From positions 1,054,001 through 1,118,000 of the forward strand of contig NZ_LT630003.1 in the NCBI RefSeq assembly GCF_900105615.1: a stretch of DNA of 64,000 nt, written 5' to 3'. Each line of letters opens with the position of its first letter. Position 1 is the stretch's first letter. This document shows, in pieces, positions 17,301 through 26,086 of the stretch. The translations under genes and the position numbers were made by a program. The stretch comes from Lacrimispora sphenoides JCM 1415. GTDB lineage: Bacteria > Bacillota > Clostridia > Lachnospirales > Lachnospiraceae. The notes under the pieces are model-generated. The model searched no databases. It was not told where the DNA came from and saw only the letters and a program-made list of their open reading frames with translations.

Positions 17301-17327
17301 CAAAGAATGTATAGGTGTGATTATAAA

Positions 17328-17543
17328 AACATTCAAAAGAAAAATGCTGGCTTTAAATATATCACACTATACACATTTAGACATATTCTTGCAACACGAG
17401 CTATTGAAAATGGAATGCAGCCCAAAACACTTTAGCGCATACTTGGTCATGGGACATTAAAAATGACTTTGGATTTATACTTTCATGTGACAGAAGATAT
17501 AATCTTTACGGAGATGCAGATAATGAAACAGAAACAAGTATAA
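17328..17543 (+). pseudogene. Tyrosine recombinase (phage/ICE integrase) C-terminal remnant
   Basis: In one frame the DNA reads KNAGFKYITLYTFRHILATR, AIENGMQPKTL, stop, RILGHGTLKMTLDLYFHVTE, ending at TAA 17541-17543. This is the C-terminal catalytic part of a tyrosine recombinase: the R of 'TFRH', 'LGH' and the Y of 'LYFHV' correspond to the R-H-R-H/Y box. A TAG at 17428-17430 replaces the expected Gln before RILGHG, and nothing upstream encodes the rest. It therefore cannot make an active enzyme. It marks the right part of an ancient integrative element between pyrD and pyrE. Confidence 0.8.
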
Positions 17544-17622
17544 TGATTAATGGTGCAGTAGAGCAAGTTTAATACATATAGAAGAGATAGTAAAATACAT
17601 AAAATAAGGAGAAAATGACAAT

Positions 17623-18300
17623 ATGGAACAGTATAAGCAGGAATTTATTGAATTCATGGTAGACAGCAATGTCCTTAAATTTGGCGACTTCACATTGAAA
17701 AGCGGAAGAAAATCTCCGTTTTTTATGAATGCAGGTTCCTATGTGACAGGTGCACAGCTTAAAAAGCTGGGTGAATACTATGCAAAGGCTATCCACGATA
17801 ATTTTGGTGATGATTTTGATGTTCTGTTCGGGCCGGCTTATAAGGGAATCCCCTTAAGCGTTACCACTGCCATCGCTTTTCACGAGCTGTATGGAAAGGA
17901 AATTAAGTACTGCTCAAACAGAAAAGAAGAGAAGGACCATGGCGGTGATGCCGGAATCCTCCTCGGAAGCCCCATAAAGGATGGAGACCGGGTAGTGATC
18001 ATTGAGGATGTGACTACTTCCGGAAAATCCATTGAAGAGACCTTCCCCATTATCAAGGCTCAGGGAAATGTGGAGATTTTAGGCCTTATGGTTTCCTTAA
18101 ACCGCATGGAAAAGGGAAAAGGGGACAAGGGAGCTTTGGATGAGATCCATGAAAAGTATGGATTTAAAGCCGCCGCCATCGTTTCCATGGCAGAAGTTAT
18201 TGAATATCTGCATAACAGGGAGTATAATGGAAAAGTTATTATTAATGATGGTATAAAAGAGGCCATTGACGCTTATTACGAAGTCTATGGTATAAAATAA
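17623..18300 (+). CDS. pyrE: Orotate phosphoribosyltransferase
   Basis: 225 residues. PRPP-binding motif VVIIEDVTTSGKSIEET is near residues 125-141; SGRKSPFFMNAG near 27 and FGPAYKGIPL near 69 are PyrE signatures. It makes OMP from orotate and PRPP, the step before PyrF. ATG 17623 follows AAGGAGAAAATGACAAT. It is transcribed in the same direction as pyrF-K-D but is separated from them by 2.6 kb of decayed DNA, so it now needs its own promoter; AT-rich DNA upstream offers candidates but none is convincing. Confidence 0.95.
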   Translation: MEQYKQEFIEFMVDSNVLKFGDFTLKSGRKSPFFMNAGSYVTGAQLKKLGEYYAKAIHDNFGDDFDVLFGPAYKGIPLSVTTAIAFHELYGKEIKYCSNRKEEKDHGGDAGILLGSPIKDGDRVVIIEDVTTSGKSIEETFPIIKAQGNVEILGLMVSLNRMEKGKGDKGALDEIHEKYGFKAAAIVSMAEVIEYLHNREYNGKVIINDGIKEAIDAYYEVYGIK

Positions 18301-18320
18301 TCCCTTCCAGGGATACTTTT

Positions 18321-18456
18321 ATGCCCAGAGAACATGGGCGAGAGAGAGGAAACACCCTACGGGTATACCTTGATGCCCAGAGAACATGGGCGAGAGAGAG
18401 GAAACACCCTACGGGTATACCTTAATGCCCAGAGAACATGGGCGAGAGAGAGGAAA
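18321..18456 (+). repeat. 52-bp tandem repeat, 2.6 copies, hairpin-bearing
   Basis: Copies begin at 18321, 18373 and 18425; the third stops after 32 bases. Each opens ATGCCCAGAGAACATGGGCG, where GCCCA and TGGGC form a stem, continues GAGAGAGAGGAAA, and the full copies add ACCCTACGGGT (a second small stem). Copies differ at a single base near the junction. The third copy runs straight into the ribosome site of the 49-residue membrane protein. The open frame from ATG 18321 is not a credible gene. Confidence 0.85.
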
Positions 18457-18467
18457 GGAGACTTGGT

Positions 18468-18617
18468 ATGGAAAGAGTTTATAAAACGATGAGAAATATT
18501 GGAGCTTTAAGCATTGGTGTTGGAATTGTAGTGACAGTTATCGGAATTGCCGCCGGGACCATATCAATTATAAACGGAGCGTTCTTGTTGAAGAGAAAAT
18601 CTGAAATTACATTTTAA
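18468..18617 (+). CDS. Small single-span membrane protein
   Basis: 49 residues from ATG 18468, preceded by AAAGGAG with a 7-base spacer. The sequence has a charged N-terminus (MERVYKTMRN), one hydrophobic segment of about 27 residues (GIVVTVIGIAAGTISIINGA inside it) and a basic C-terminal tail, LLKRKSEITF. Too short for most gene callers. The TM helix, good ribosome site and downstream terminator support a real gene. I do not recognise a named family. It follows the 52-bp repeats directly. Confidence 0.7.
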   Translation: MERVYKTMRNIGALSIGVGIVVTVIGIAAGTISIINGAFLLKRKSEITF

Positions 18618-18629
18618 CTGTTATTATAG

Positions 18630-18679
18630 GAGAGGATGCTGGTTGAAAGGTGTGGCTTTAAGCAGCCTCTCTCTTTTTT
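18630..18679 (+). terminator. Terminator after the 49-residue membrane protein
   Basis: GAGAGGATGCT pairs with AGCAGCCTCTC (bulged), followed by TCTTTTTT. Confidence 0.75.
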
Positions 18680-18696
18680 GCGCGAGTAATGAGCGG

Positions 18697-18765
18697 AATG
18701 AATATGCTTGCATATTCATTGGGCGAATACCACGGCAGCTAAGGAAAACTTGTTTCCTTAGCGCC
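18697..18765 (+). repeat. Twin perfect hairpins in the vanZ leader
   Basis: AATGAATATG-CTTG-CATATTCATT (18697-18720) is a perfect 10-bp stem. Nineteen bases on, CTAAGGAAA-ACTTG-TTTCCTTAG (18739-18761) is a perfect 9-bp stem extended by GGC/GCC outside. No T-runs follow. Both lie within 90 bases of the VanZ start. Confidence 0.65.
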
Positions 18766-18784
18766 GCATATAGATGGAGCTGTT

Positions 18785-19282
18785 ATGATTAGAAATGCGA
18801 CAAAACGGCAGAAGATGGGTTGGGTAATCTTTATATTTTACCTGATCTTTTTGGCATACTTTTTATTTTTTTCCGATTATTTCGGCAGGGGGAGTCATGC
18901 TCAGCAGGAATATGCATACAACTTAACCCCGTTTAAAGAAATACGGCGCTTTATTATTTACCGCCATGTGGTCGGAATGAAGTCCTTTCTGCTGAACATT
19001 GTGGGAAACATCGTGGGCTTTATGCCCTGTGGTTTCTTTCTTCCGATCATCAGCCGCAGAAGCCGCTGCTGGTTTAATACGACGTTGTTGAGCTTTCTGT
19101 TCAGCTTATGCATTGAAACCATCCAGCTTGTATTTAAGGTGGGATGCTTTGATGTAGACGACATGATACTGAATACGCTGGGGGGTATCCTTGGATACAT
19201 CCTTTACAAAATCGTACAGTATACAAGAGTAAGATTAAGGAGGAAAAAGCGTGCAAAAGCAGAAAAAAGTGTCCTATATTAG
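18785..19282 (+). CDS. VanZ family membrane protein
   Basis: 165 residues. Four or five membrane segments and the VanZ signatures NLTPFKEIRRF (near 47), NIVGNIVGFMPCGFFLP (near 76) and ETIQ...GCFDVDDMILNTLGG (near 113-135). VanZ proteins confer low-level teicoplanin resistance in one case; most are of unknown role. ATG 18785 follows GGAGCTGTT. The basic C-terminus overlaps the next gene by 32 bases, suggesting coupled translation. Its leader contains two strong hairpins. Confidence 0.88.
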   Translation: MIRNATKRQKMGWVIFIFYLIFLAYFLFFSDYFGRGSHAQQEYAYNLTPFKEIRRFIIYRHVVGMKSFLLNIVGNIVGFMPCGFFLPIISRRSRCWFNTTLLSFLFSLCIETIQLVFKVGCFDVDDMILNTLGGILGYILYKIVQYTRVRLRRKKRAKAEKSVLY

Positions 19283-19571
19283 GAAGTCCTTTGCAAAGAG
19301 AAGCTTTCTATGCCTGGGACTTGCGGTTGGGGCACTTGTACTTGGAATTATTGGAATCATCAGTTCTGTAATGGCGGAAGGACAGGCACAGCTTAATGTG
19401 GCGGCTGTTTGCTTCTGCAGCTTATTGATTTCATTTTTTTCAATGGTTTATGGTGTTTTTTCTTTCTTTGAAAGGGAAAAAAAATACATACTGTCTAAAG
19501 TAGGAATGGGGATCAGTCTGATCCTTATCATTCTTTGGACAGTTCTTATTATTATAGGAATAAAGGGGTAA
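19251..19571 (+). CDS. Small membrane protein (possibly DUF6142 type)
   Basis: 106 residues with three hydrophobic segments (about 18-42, 50-68, 83-105) separated by short charged loops (FFEREKKY). GTG 19251 is preceded by AAGGAGGAAAAAGC, inside the end of the VanZ gene. It resembles small Lachnospiraceae membrane proteins filed as DUF6142, but I hold that name loosely. Its stop lies 5 bases before the aminopeptidase start, so vanZ, this gene and the aminopeptidase gene form an apparent operon. Confidence 0.72.
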   Translation: MQKQKKVSYIRKSFAKRSFLCLGLAVGALVLGIIGIISSVMAEGQAQLNVAAVCFCSLLISFFSMVYGVFSFFEREKKYILSKVGMGISLILIILWTVLIIIGIKG

Positions 19572-19576
19572 GGATT

Positions 19577-21652
19577 ATGGATTATCAAATGATGTTTCAA
19601 CAGGAAAATGAGAATATTAAGGAGCGCTTTGAACTGTCTATGGAGCGGATCGGTCAGATGGCATCGGAACAGACTGTGCCGGAGCCGTATCGTGATTATT
19701 TTATCAGGACAGCATCCTTTATCGCCATGATGGGGGAATATCTCCGGTTCATTGAGTCCGGAAACCAGAAAGCAGCTCCGTTGGAGATTTTAAGAGAATG
19801 GAACCAGAAGCTTTACCAGGATATTTTACCAGGCCATTATGAGGAAAGCTATGCAAATCCGGCGTATGCAGTATCAAAGCTGGGAGAGGGCTATGGCCAG
19901 CTTCTTTCGTATCTGTATAAAGAGATCCGGGGAGACATTGTATTTGTCCACGAGTGGAGGCTTACGGATCTAACCATATTAAATGAAACGCTTATTGAAA
20001 TTTACAACATATTTGAGGAGGAAATCCCTGAGGTTTCCCGGATAAAAGAAGTGATCTACTGGTTTGTCAGCGATTATACGGATCATACGGTTACTTTCCG
20101 GGTCAGAGAAGGGCTTGACCCGACGCTTTCCTTTGCAACGGATATCATCCGGGATAATGATTTAAATGATCTTCGGTATTTGTATTACTTTGGCGAGTAT
20201 ATTTCCGACTCAGAATTAAAAACTGCAGAGTTCTTAAATTCCCTGCCAGAGGAAACGGTACGCCTTATGGCGGATACCTACACAGAAGGGTACCGCAAAG
20301 GCTTTGAGGTAATGGGAAGGGATTTAAAGAAAAAAGGAGCGGTGCAGATTCGCTATGAACTGGGCTTTGAACGTATGGTGAAGTATGCCATGGAGAATTT
20401 TGAAAAGCTTGGCCTTCAAGTGATCCTTTGCCGTGCGGCTGTCTGGACAGTCAATACCAATGCCGGCCGGAAGAACGGTTACTACAGCACATCCCCCAAC
20501 AGGCAGTATGTTTACGATCATAGGTACGACGATGCTCTATATCTGAATAAAGCGTTTAAAGACCGGAAAGCGGCTGTTTTGAAGGTGGCTTATGAAACCT
20601 ACAAAGAACAGGCAGCAGCATTTGCCGGCCCAGCGGTAATGGAAACCTTTGGAAAAGAAGGCTTTGAGCCAGTTAATAAGCCAGAAGCCAACCGTCTGGA
20701 TGCCAGACAGGAAAAGCTTTCAGCGGAAATGTCTAATGAAACTTCTAGAATTCTCAATCAATACGTACCAGGAGATGAGACCAGCTTTACGATTATAGCT
20801 TTCCCGGTACCGGAAATCGGAGAAGACTTTGAGAAGATTTTTGAAGAGACCATTGCCATCAACACCCTTGATTATGAGAAATATAAGGCGATCCAGCAGG
20901 CGGTTATCGATGTTCTCGATGAGGCTGATTACGTGGAGGTAACGGGAAAAGGAAACAACAAAACCCACTTAAAAGTGGCCCTTCACCCGTTGAACGACAG
21001 GGATAAGGAAACAAAATTTGAAAACTGTGTGGCTGATGTGAACATTCCCCTTGGAGAGGTGTTTACGTCCCCAAGACTTACAGGAACAGAAGGAACTTTG
21101 GCTGTCAGTACGGTATATATTACGGATTTCCAGTTCAAAGACCTTGTCATGACCTTTGAAAATGGTATGATAAAGGACTATTCCTGCAGCAATTTTGAGG
21201 ATCAGGAGGAAGGAAAAGCACTTGTAAAACAGGTGATCTTAAAGAACCAAGATACCCTTCCCATGGGAGAATTTGCCATAGGAACCAATACCACGGCCTA
21301 TGCCATGGCCCGTAAGTTCGGAATTCTCGATAAACTGCCTATCCTCATTGTGGAAAAGATGGGCCCCCACTTTGCGGTGGGTGACACCTGCTACAGTTGG
21401 GCGGAGGACAGCCCTGTTTACAACCCCAATGGGAAGGAGATCATCGCCAGAGATAATGAGGTTTCCATTCTCAGGAAAGAAGATGTATCAAAGGCCTATT
21501 TCAGCTGTCATACGGATATAACCATACCTTATGCGGAACTGGATAGGATCGAGGCTGTCACGGCTTCCGGAAAAAGGATTTTAATTATTGATGACGGCAG
21601 ATTCGTATTAAAGGGCACTGAGGAATTAAATATTCCATTGGCGGGTCTCTAA
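19577..21652 (+). CDS. M29-type aminopeptidase (leucyl aminopeptidase-like)
   Basis: 691 residues. The C-terminal half has the layout of thermophilic M29 aminopeptidases: NCVADVNIPLGEVFTSP near residue 480 (Glu metal ligand), then GTLAV, EFAIGTN near 560, and KMGPHFAVGDTCYSW near 595 (His, Asp ligands), ending in the D-G-R-F segment. The first 330 residues are an extra N-terminal domain of clostridial forms, largely helical and of unknown role. Cleaves N-terminal residues from peptides using two metal ions. ATG 19577 follows GGGGTAAGG; a longer frame begins inside the previous gene. Confidence 0.85.
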   Translation: MDYQMMFQQENENIKERFELSMERIGQMASEQTVPEPYRDYFIRTASFIAMMGEYLRFIESGNQKAAPLEILREWNQKLYQDILPGHYEESYANPAYAVSKLGEGYGQLLSYLYKEIRGDIVFVHEWRLTDLTILNETLIEIYNIFEEEIPEVSRIKEVIYWFVSDYTDHTVTFRVREGLDPTLSFATDIIRDNDLNDLRYLYYFGEYISDSELKTAEFLNSLPEETVRLMADTYTEGYRKGFEVMGRDLKKKGAVQIRYELGFERMVKYAMENFEKLGLQVILCRAAVWTVNTNAGRKNGYYSTSPNRQYVYDHRYDDALYLNKAFKDRKAAVLKVAYETYKEQAAAFAGPAVMETFGKEGFEPVNKPEANRLDARQEKLSAEMSNETSRILNQYVPGDETSFTIIAFPVPEIGEDFEKIFEETIAINTLDYEKYKAIQQAVIDVLDEADYVEVTGKGNNKTHLKVALHPLNDRDKETKFENCVADVNIPLGEVFTSPRLTGTEGTLAVSTVYITDFQFKDLVMTFENGMIKDYSCSNFEDQEEGKALVKQVILKNQDTLPMGEFAIGTNTTAYAMARKFGILDKLPILIVEKMGPHFAVGDTCYSWAEDSPVYNPNGKEIIARDNEVSILRKEDVSKAYFSCHTDITIPYAELDRIEAVTASGKRILIIDDGRFVLKGTEELNIPLAGL

Positions 21653-21708
21653 TTGTTTAAAATAACTAAAAATATACAAATATTTAACAAATATTATAAA
21701 AAAGCTTA

Positions 21709-21732
21709 TAAAATAAAAGAACATGCCGATAA
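21709..21732 (+). promoter_or_regulatory. Sigma-D-like promoter candidate before the chemoreceptor
   Basis: GCCGATAA (21725-21732) matches 7 of 8 bases of the motility sigma factor -10 box (GCCGATAT). A TAAA lies 12 bases upstream, shorter than the usual 14-16. Its place before a chemoreceptor gene supports it; the spacing argues against it. Confidence 0.35.
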
Positions 21733-21747
21733 GATATACAAAGGTTT

Positions 21748-21777
21748 AAGGTTGAAAGAAAAACTTCTTTCAACCTT
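21748..21777 (+). repeat. 13-bp perfect hairpin between aminopeptidase and MCP genes
   Basis: AAGGTTGAAAGAA, loop AAAC, TTCTTTCAACCTT. No clear T-run follows (GAGTTT), so it may be a weak terminator for the aminopeptidase operon or a leader structure of the chemoreceptor mRNA. Confidence 0.55.
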
Positions 21778-21866
21778 GAGTTTATGAATCGGCGGAATAT
21801 GAAATTATATTGCCTTGATTCATTCGTATACAAAAATAGGATAGATAAAGTGAATGGAGGACAAAG

Positions 21867-23681
21867 GTGAAGAATTTAAAGATTGGTAAAAGAATTGGAC
21901 TTGCTTTTGGAGCTATCCTCGTGCTGTTCTTATTAGTTTCCACAATTTCCGTGATAAGCTTAAGGCAAAATAACGGTAAGTTTGTAGATTTTTTTAACAA
22001 CGGACACCAGATCGATGTAAAGACACTTGAGATGAGACGTGATATTCAGTCTGCAGCTAAAAATGTAGGATATGCAACCATGAGCCTTGATTTAAAGACT
22101 ACCGGGGATTATATTGATGCTGCGGAAGCGGATTTAAAAACGTTCCGTGACAAGATACAATTTTTAAGGGAAAACTATCAGGGGGACCTGTCCCTGGTGG
22201 ACGGCATTGAAAATACCTTAAATGAGGCGCAGCCTTTCAAGGATCAGGTGTTTGGTCTTGCAAGGGAAAATAAAACCAGACAGGCAGCAGATATATTCTT
22301 TGAATCGTTAAACCCCTATTTTATAAAGGTTCAGGAGGATCTGGTAGAGATCAGTGACATTGTAGAGGAGAAAGCCGATGCCAATTATAAGAACGCCCAG
22401 CAAATGGCGGGAGTCACTCAGACGGTAGTGGTCGCTTTACAGGTCCTTGCTGTATTAGCTACCTTAGGCTTTTCTATTTTTACAACTAGAAGCATTGTTT
22501 CGCCGGTCAAAGAGATTGAGAAGGCCGCCGAAGAGATGTCAAAGGGAAGCCTTCATATCCAGTTAAATTACAAGTCAAAGGATGAACTGGGCGTTTTGGC
22601 CGACAGCATGCGGACCACCATTTCCAATATAGGAAACATGATTGACGATATCAGCAGCTTGTTGACATCATTGGCAATCGGTGATTTCCGGGTCAGCTCC
22701 AAGCACCAGGAACAATATGTCCAGGATTATGAGCCTATTCTTATGGCTATGCACGGAATCAGGAATAATTTAAGTGAAGCCCTTTTCCGCATTAACCAAT
22801 CAGCAGATCTGGTAGCTAATGGTTCGGAGCAGGTATCCTCCGGTGCTCAGGCATTGTCCCAGGGATCAACGGAACAGGCTTCTTCCATTCAGGAGCTTGC
22901 GGCTGCTATAAGCGATATATCAAATCAGATAAATGTCAACGCCCAAAATGCAAAAGAGGCTCGTTCTACATCAGAGGAATCAACCAGGAATGTGGAGAAG
23001 AGCAGTGAGAAAATGTCGGAAATGAACCAGGCAATGATGAAGATCAGTGATAAGTCCAATGAAATCGGAAAGATTATAAAGACCATTGAGGATATCGCTT
23101 TCCAGACCAATATCCTGGCATTGAATGCGGCCGTTGAAGCCGCCCGTGCCGGCGAAGCCGGAAAAGGCTTTGCAGTTGTGGCGGATGAAGTACGTAACCT
23201 GGCAAGCAAATCCGGAGAAGCAGCAAAGAACACCACGCTTCTCATTGGAGAAAGCATGCAGGCCGTGGAAAACGGAACCAAGATTACTGCTGAGACAGCG
23301 AAGGCTATGCAGGCAGTCGTGGAAGGAAGCAGGCGCATTAACACAATTATTGAAGAGATTGCATTGGCCTCTGACAAGCAGGCGGTGGCAGTTGATCAGG
23401 TGGCACAGGGAATCGACCAGATTTCCTGCGTGGTTCAGACGAACTCCGCCACAGCGGAGCAAAGTGCTGCGGCAAGTGAAGAACTGTCAGGCCAGGCCCA
23501 GATTATGAAGGGACTTGTTGAGGGGTTTGACCTTTATGAGGGCGAGGAGGAAAAGGTATCCTCAAAACCCAGAGATTCCCGGCCAGAAAAGCCGGTTTAT
23601 GGAGAAGCTCATGATGTCCCGGTTCTTAACATTGATCCGGTTTATTTTGAAGAACCCTCATTTGGAGGCGGAAAGTATTAA
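21867..23681 (+). CDS. Methyl-accepting chemotaxis protein
   Basis: 604 residues. TM1 at about 8-31, a periplasmic-side four-helix-bundle sensor (about 35-180, CHASE3/4HB-like), TM2 at about 180-202, HAMP (about 203-255, [16 protein letters not shown]), then the coiled-coil signalling domain with its hairpin tip [15 protein letters not shown] near residues 415-430. The tail is short and Pro/Glu-rich; no CheR-tethering pentapeptide is seen. Signals through CheA/CheW to motility; ligand unknown. Start is GTG 21867 after GGAGGACAAAG. A sigma-D-like -10 box lies 135 bases upstream. Single gene ended by a strong terminator. Confidence 0.95.
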   Translation: MKNLKIGKRIGLAFGAILVLFLLVSTISVISLRQNNGKFVDFFNNGHQIDVKTLEMRRDIQSAAKNVGYATMSLDLKTTGDYIDAAEADLKTFRDKIQFLRENYQGDLSLVDGIENTLNEAQPFKDQVFGLARENKTRQAADIFFESLNPYFIKVQEDLVEISDIVEEKADANYKNAQQMAGVTQTVVVALQVLAVLATLGFSIFTTRSIVSPVKEIEKAAEEMSKGSLHIQLNYKSKDELGVLADSMRTTISNIGNMIDDISSLLTSLAIGDFRVSSKHQEQYVQDYEPILMAMHGIRNNLSEALFRINQSADLVANGSEQVSSGAQALSQGSTEQASSIQELAAAISDISNQINVNAQNAKEARSTSEESTRNVEKSSEKMSEMNQAMMKISDKSNEIGKIIKTIEDIAFQTNILALNAAVEAARAGEAGKGFAVVADEVRNLASKSGEAAKNTTLLIGESMQAVENGTKITAETAKAMQAVVEGSRRINTIIEEIALASDKQAVAVDQVAQGIDQISCVVQTNSATAEQSAAASEELSGQAQIMKGLVEGFDLYEGEEEKVSSKPRDSRPEKPVYGEAHDVPVLNIDPVYFEEPSFGGGKY

Positions 23682-23694
23682 ACATACATAGTCA

Positions 23695-23746
23695 GGCGGG
23701 AGGCCGGAGAGATTAAGATATCTTTCCGGTTCTCCCGCCCTTCTTG
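23695..23746 (+). terminator. Terminator after MCP
   Basis: GGCGGGAGGCCGG pairs with CCGGTTCTCCCGCC, followed by CTTCTT. Confidence 0.8.
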
Positions 23747-23784
23747 TACTCCCCGTGAGCGATGGTAAAATTTTTAGAAAACCA

Positions 23785-23813
23785 TTGACGAAGCAGAAAA
23801 AAACTTGTATTAT
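23785..23813 (+). promoter_or_regulatory. Promoter of the pur operon
   Basis: TTGACG (23785-23790), 17-base spacer, TATTAT (23808-23813). The 110-base leader that follows is AT-rich and I see no purine riboswitch core in it. Confidence 0.6.
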
Positions 23814-23924
23814 AATTAATAAGTAAAGATAGAATAATAGGCTATAATTATTAATTTATCTAATAAACTGTATTACTGTTAATAATGAATCCTCACATCA
23901 AACAAAATAAAAGGAGAATTTACT

Positions 23925-24443
23925 ATGGCAAAAGTATCGATTGTTATGGGAAGTGATTCTGATATGCCTGTTATGGCTCAGGCTGCAGATGTTTTGAAAA
24001 AATTGGGAGTGGAGTTTGAGATGACGGTGATCTCCGCCCACAGGGAACCGGATATATTTTTCGAATATGCGAAAACGGCAGAAGCAAGAGGCGTAAAGGT
24101 CATAATTGCCGGTGCAGGCAAGGCTGCTCATCTACCGGGGATGTGTGCTGCTCTGTTCCCAATGCCGGTGATCGGCATTCCCATGAAGACTTCGGACCTT
24201 GGCGGAGTGGATTCTCTTTATTCTATCGTCCAGATGCCTTCCGGAGTTCCGGTTGCCACTGTTGCGATTGGCGGAGGGACCAATGCTGGAATTCTTGCAG
24301 CTAAAATTTTAGCGGTCAGTGACGAAGCGCTTTTAGGAAGGCTTAAAGAATACTCGGAAAACTTGAAAAACGAGGTGGCAGAAAAAGCGGAGAAATTAGA
24401 TCAGATCGGCTATCAGGAATATTTATCCCAGATGAAGAAGTGA
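23925..24443 (+). CDS. purE: N5-carboxyaminoimidazole ribonucleotide mutase
   Basis: 172 residues. Seen: MGSDSDMPVM (phosphate loop), SAHREPD near residue 40 with the catalytic His, GAGKAAHLPGMCA near 65, and SLYSIVQMPSGVPVATV near 105. Moves the carboxyl group of N5-CAIR to C4 in purine synthesis. First gene of purE-purM-purN-purD. The residue after SAHR is Glu where many PurE have Thr. ATG 23925 follows AAAAGGAG. Confidence 0.95.
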   Translation: MAKVSIVMGSDSDMPVMAQAADVLKKLGVEFEMTVISAHREPDIFFEYAKTAEARGVKVIIAGAGKAAHLPGMCAALFPMPVIGIPMKTSDLGGVDSLYSIVQMPSGVPVATVAIGGGTNAGILAAKILAVSDEALLGRLKEYSENLKNEVAEKAEKLDQIGYQEYLSQMKK

Positions 24444-24467
24444 GAAAATCGGAGGCGAGGAGAAAAA

Positions 24468-25493
24468 ATGGATTATAAGAATGCAGGAGTGGACATTGAA
24501 GCCGGATATAAATCGGTTGAATTAATGAAAAAGCATGTGCAGGATACCATGAGACCTGAGGTTCTTGGAGGGCTCGGGGGATTTTCCGGGGCATTTTCCA
24601 TGTCAGCCTTTAAAGACATGGAGAAACCGACTCTGGTATCAGGAACCGACGGGGTAGGCACAAAGCTGAAGCTTGCATTTTTAATGGACAGGCACGATAC
24701 CGTTGGAATCGACTGTGTGGCCATGTGTGTCAATGATATCGCATGTGCAGGCGGGGAGCCTTTGTTCTTCCTGGATTATATTGCCTGCGGCAGGAATTAC
24801 CCGGAAAAAATCGCAGAGATCGTCAGCGGAGTTGCAAACGGCTGCAAGCAGGCCAATGCTGCTTTGATCGGCGGTGAGACCGCGGAGATGCCGGGATTTT
24901 ATCCTGAGGATGAATACGATCTGGCCGGTTTCGCAGTAGGTGTGGTGGATGAGAAGGATCTTATTACCGGGGCTGATGTCAAAGAGGGGGATGTGCTCAT
25001 AGGAATCGCCTCATCCGGAATTCACAGCAATGGCTTTTCTCTGGTACGCAAGGTGTTTGACATGACAAAAGAAAGCCTGGATACCTATTATGAAGAACTG
25101 GGAAAAACCCTTGGCGAAGTGTTGATCACTCCTACCAAAATTTATGTTAATTCATTAAAAAGTGTAAAAAACAGCGGAGCAGTGATCAAAGCCTGCAGCC
25201 ACATCACCGGAGGCGGCTTTTATGAAAACATTCCCCGTATGCTTCCTGAGGGTATCCGGGCGGTTGTTGAAAAGAACAGCTATAAAGTGCCTGCCATCTT
25301 TGGTCTGCTGGCGGATAAAGGCGGTATTGAGGAAGAGATCATGTACAATACCTATAATATGGGAATCGGAATGATTCTTGCAGTGAGTCCGGCGGATGTG
25401 GATACGGCTATGGAAGCAATCCGCGGAGCTGGGGAGGTTCCCTATGTGATCGGCCATACGGAAAGAGGAGAGAAGGGCGTGACCTTATGCTGA
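24468..25493 (+). CDS. purM: Phosphoribosylformylglycinamidine cyclo-ligase
   Basis: 341 residues, AIR synthetase. Seen: [27 protein letters not shown] near residue 63 (nucleotide site), [21 protein letters not shown] near 85, [14 protein letters not shown] near 128 and the C-terminal [13 protein letters not shown] near 245. Converts FGAM to AIR with ATP. ATG 24468 follows GGAGGCGAGG. Its end overlaps purN by 7 bases, indicating translational coupling. Confidence 0.96.
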   Translation: MDYKNAGVDIEAGYKSVELMKKHVQDTMRPEVLGGLGGFSGAFSMSAFKDMEKPTLVSGTDGVGTKLKLAFLMDRHDTVGIDCVAMCVNDIACAGGEPLFFLDYIACGRNYPEKIAEIVSGVANGCKQANAALIGGETAEMPGFYPEDEYDLAGFAVGVVDEKDLITGADVKEGDVLIGIASSGIHSNGFSLVRKVFDMTKESLDTYYEELGKTLGEVLITPTKIYVNSLKSVKNSGAVIKACSHITGGGFYENIPRMLPEGIRAVVEKNSYKVPAIFGLLADKGGIEEEIMYNTYNMGIGMILAVSPADVDTAMEAIRGAGEVPYVIGHTERGEKGVTLC

Positions 25494-26086
25494 AAATCGG
25501 GATATTGGTTTCCGGCGGGGGAACCAACCTTCAGGCAGTCTTAGATGCGATAGATTGCGGAAGGATCACCAATGCAGAGGTAACAGTGGTCATCAGCAAT
25601 AACCAGAACGCATATGCCCTGGAAAGGGCCAGAAAACATGGAATTGAGGCTCTCTGCATATCTCCTGTGGATTATAAGGAGAGGGAAGACTTTTATGAAG
25701 CGCTTCTTTCAACGATTGACCAGTACTGCCTTGATCTGATCGTTCTGGCCGGATATCTGGTTGCGATTCCGGTATCCATGATACAAAAGTACAGGAACCG
25801 TATCATCAACGTTCATCCATCCCTTATTCCGTCTTTTTGCGGAAAGGGATATTATGGGCTTAAGGTTCATGAAGCTGCCCTGGCCTGTGGGGTGAAGGTT
25901 ACGGGAGCTACGGTCCACTATGTAGATGAGGGAATGGATACAGGGCCGATTCTTTTACAGAAGGCGGTTGAGGTCCGGGAAGGAGATACACCGGAGACTT
26001 TGCAGCGGCGTGTCATGGAAGAGGCAGAGTGGCTTATCCTTCCCCAGGCCATACAGATGATTGCAAACGGACAGGAGGAATCGTAA
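25487..26086 (+). CDS. purN: Phosphoribosylglycinamide formyltransferase
   Basis: 199 residues, folate-dependent GAR transformylase. Seen: [15 protein letters not shown] at residues 7-21, [22 protein letters not shown] near 108 (catalytic Asn and His) and [13 protein letters not shown] near 145 (catalytic Asp). Start ATG 25487 lies within the end of purM (GAGGAGAG nearby). Stop TAA shares its last base with the purD start. Confidence 0.95.
   Translation: MLKIGILVSGGGTNLQAVLDAIDCGRITNAEVTVVISNNQNAYALERARKHGIEALCISPVDYKEREDFYEALLSTIDQYCLDLIVLAGYLVAIPVSMIQKYRNRIINVHPSLIPSFCGKGYYGLKVHEAALACGVKVTGATVHYVDEGMDTGPILLQKAVEVREGDTPETLQRRVMEEAEWLILPQAIQMIANGQEES

Noticed and set aside
16942..17314. Overlapping plus and minus frames of about 90 codons
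   Set aside because: They oppose each other, have no family features and lie in decayed DNA next to an integrase remnant.
18321..18425. Frame beginning ATGCCCAGAGAACATGGG in the 52-bp repeat
   Set aside because: Repetitive, Arg-rich product without ribosome site; ATG lies inside a hairpin stem.
23760..23924. Possible purine riboswitch before purE
   Set aside because: I looked for the paired stems and conserved core and found only AT-rich sequence.
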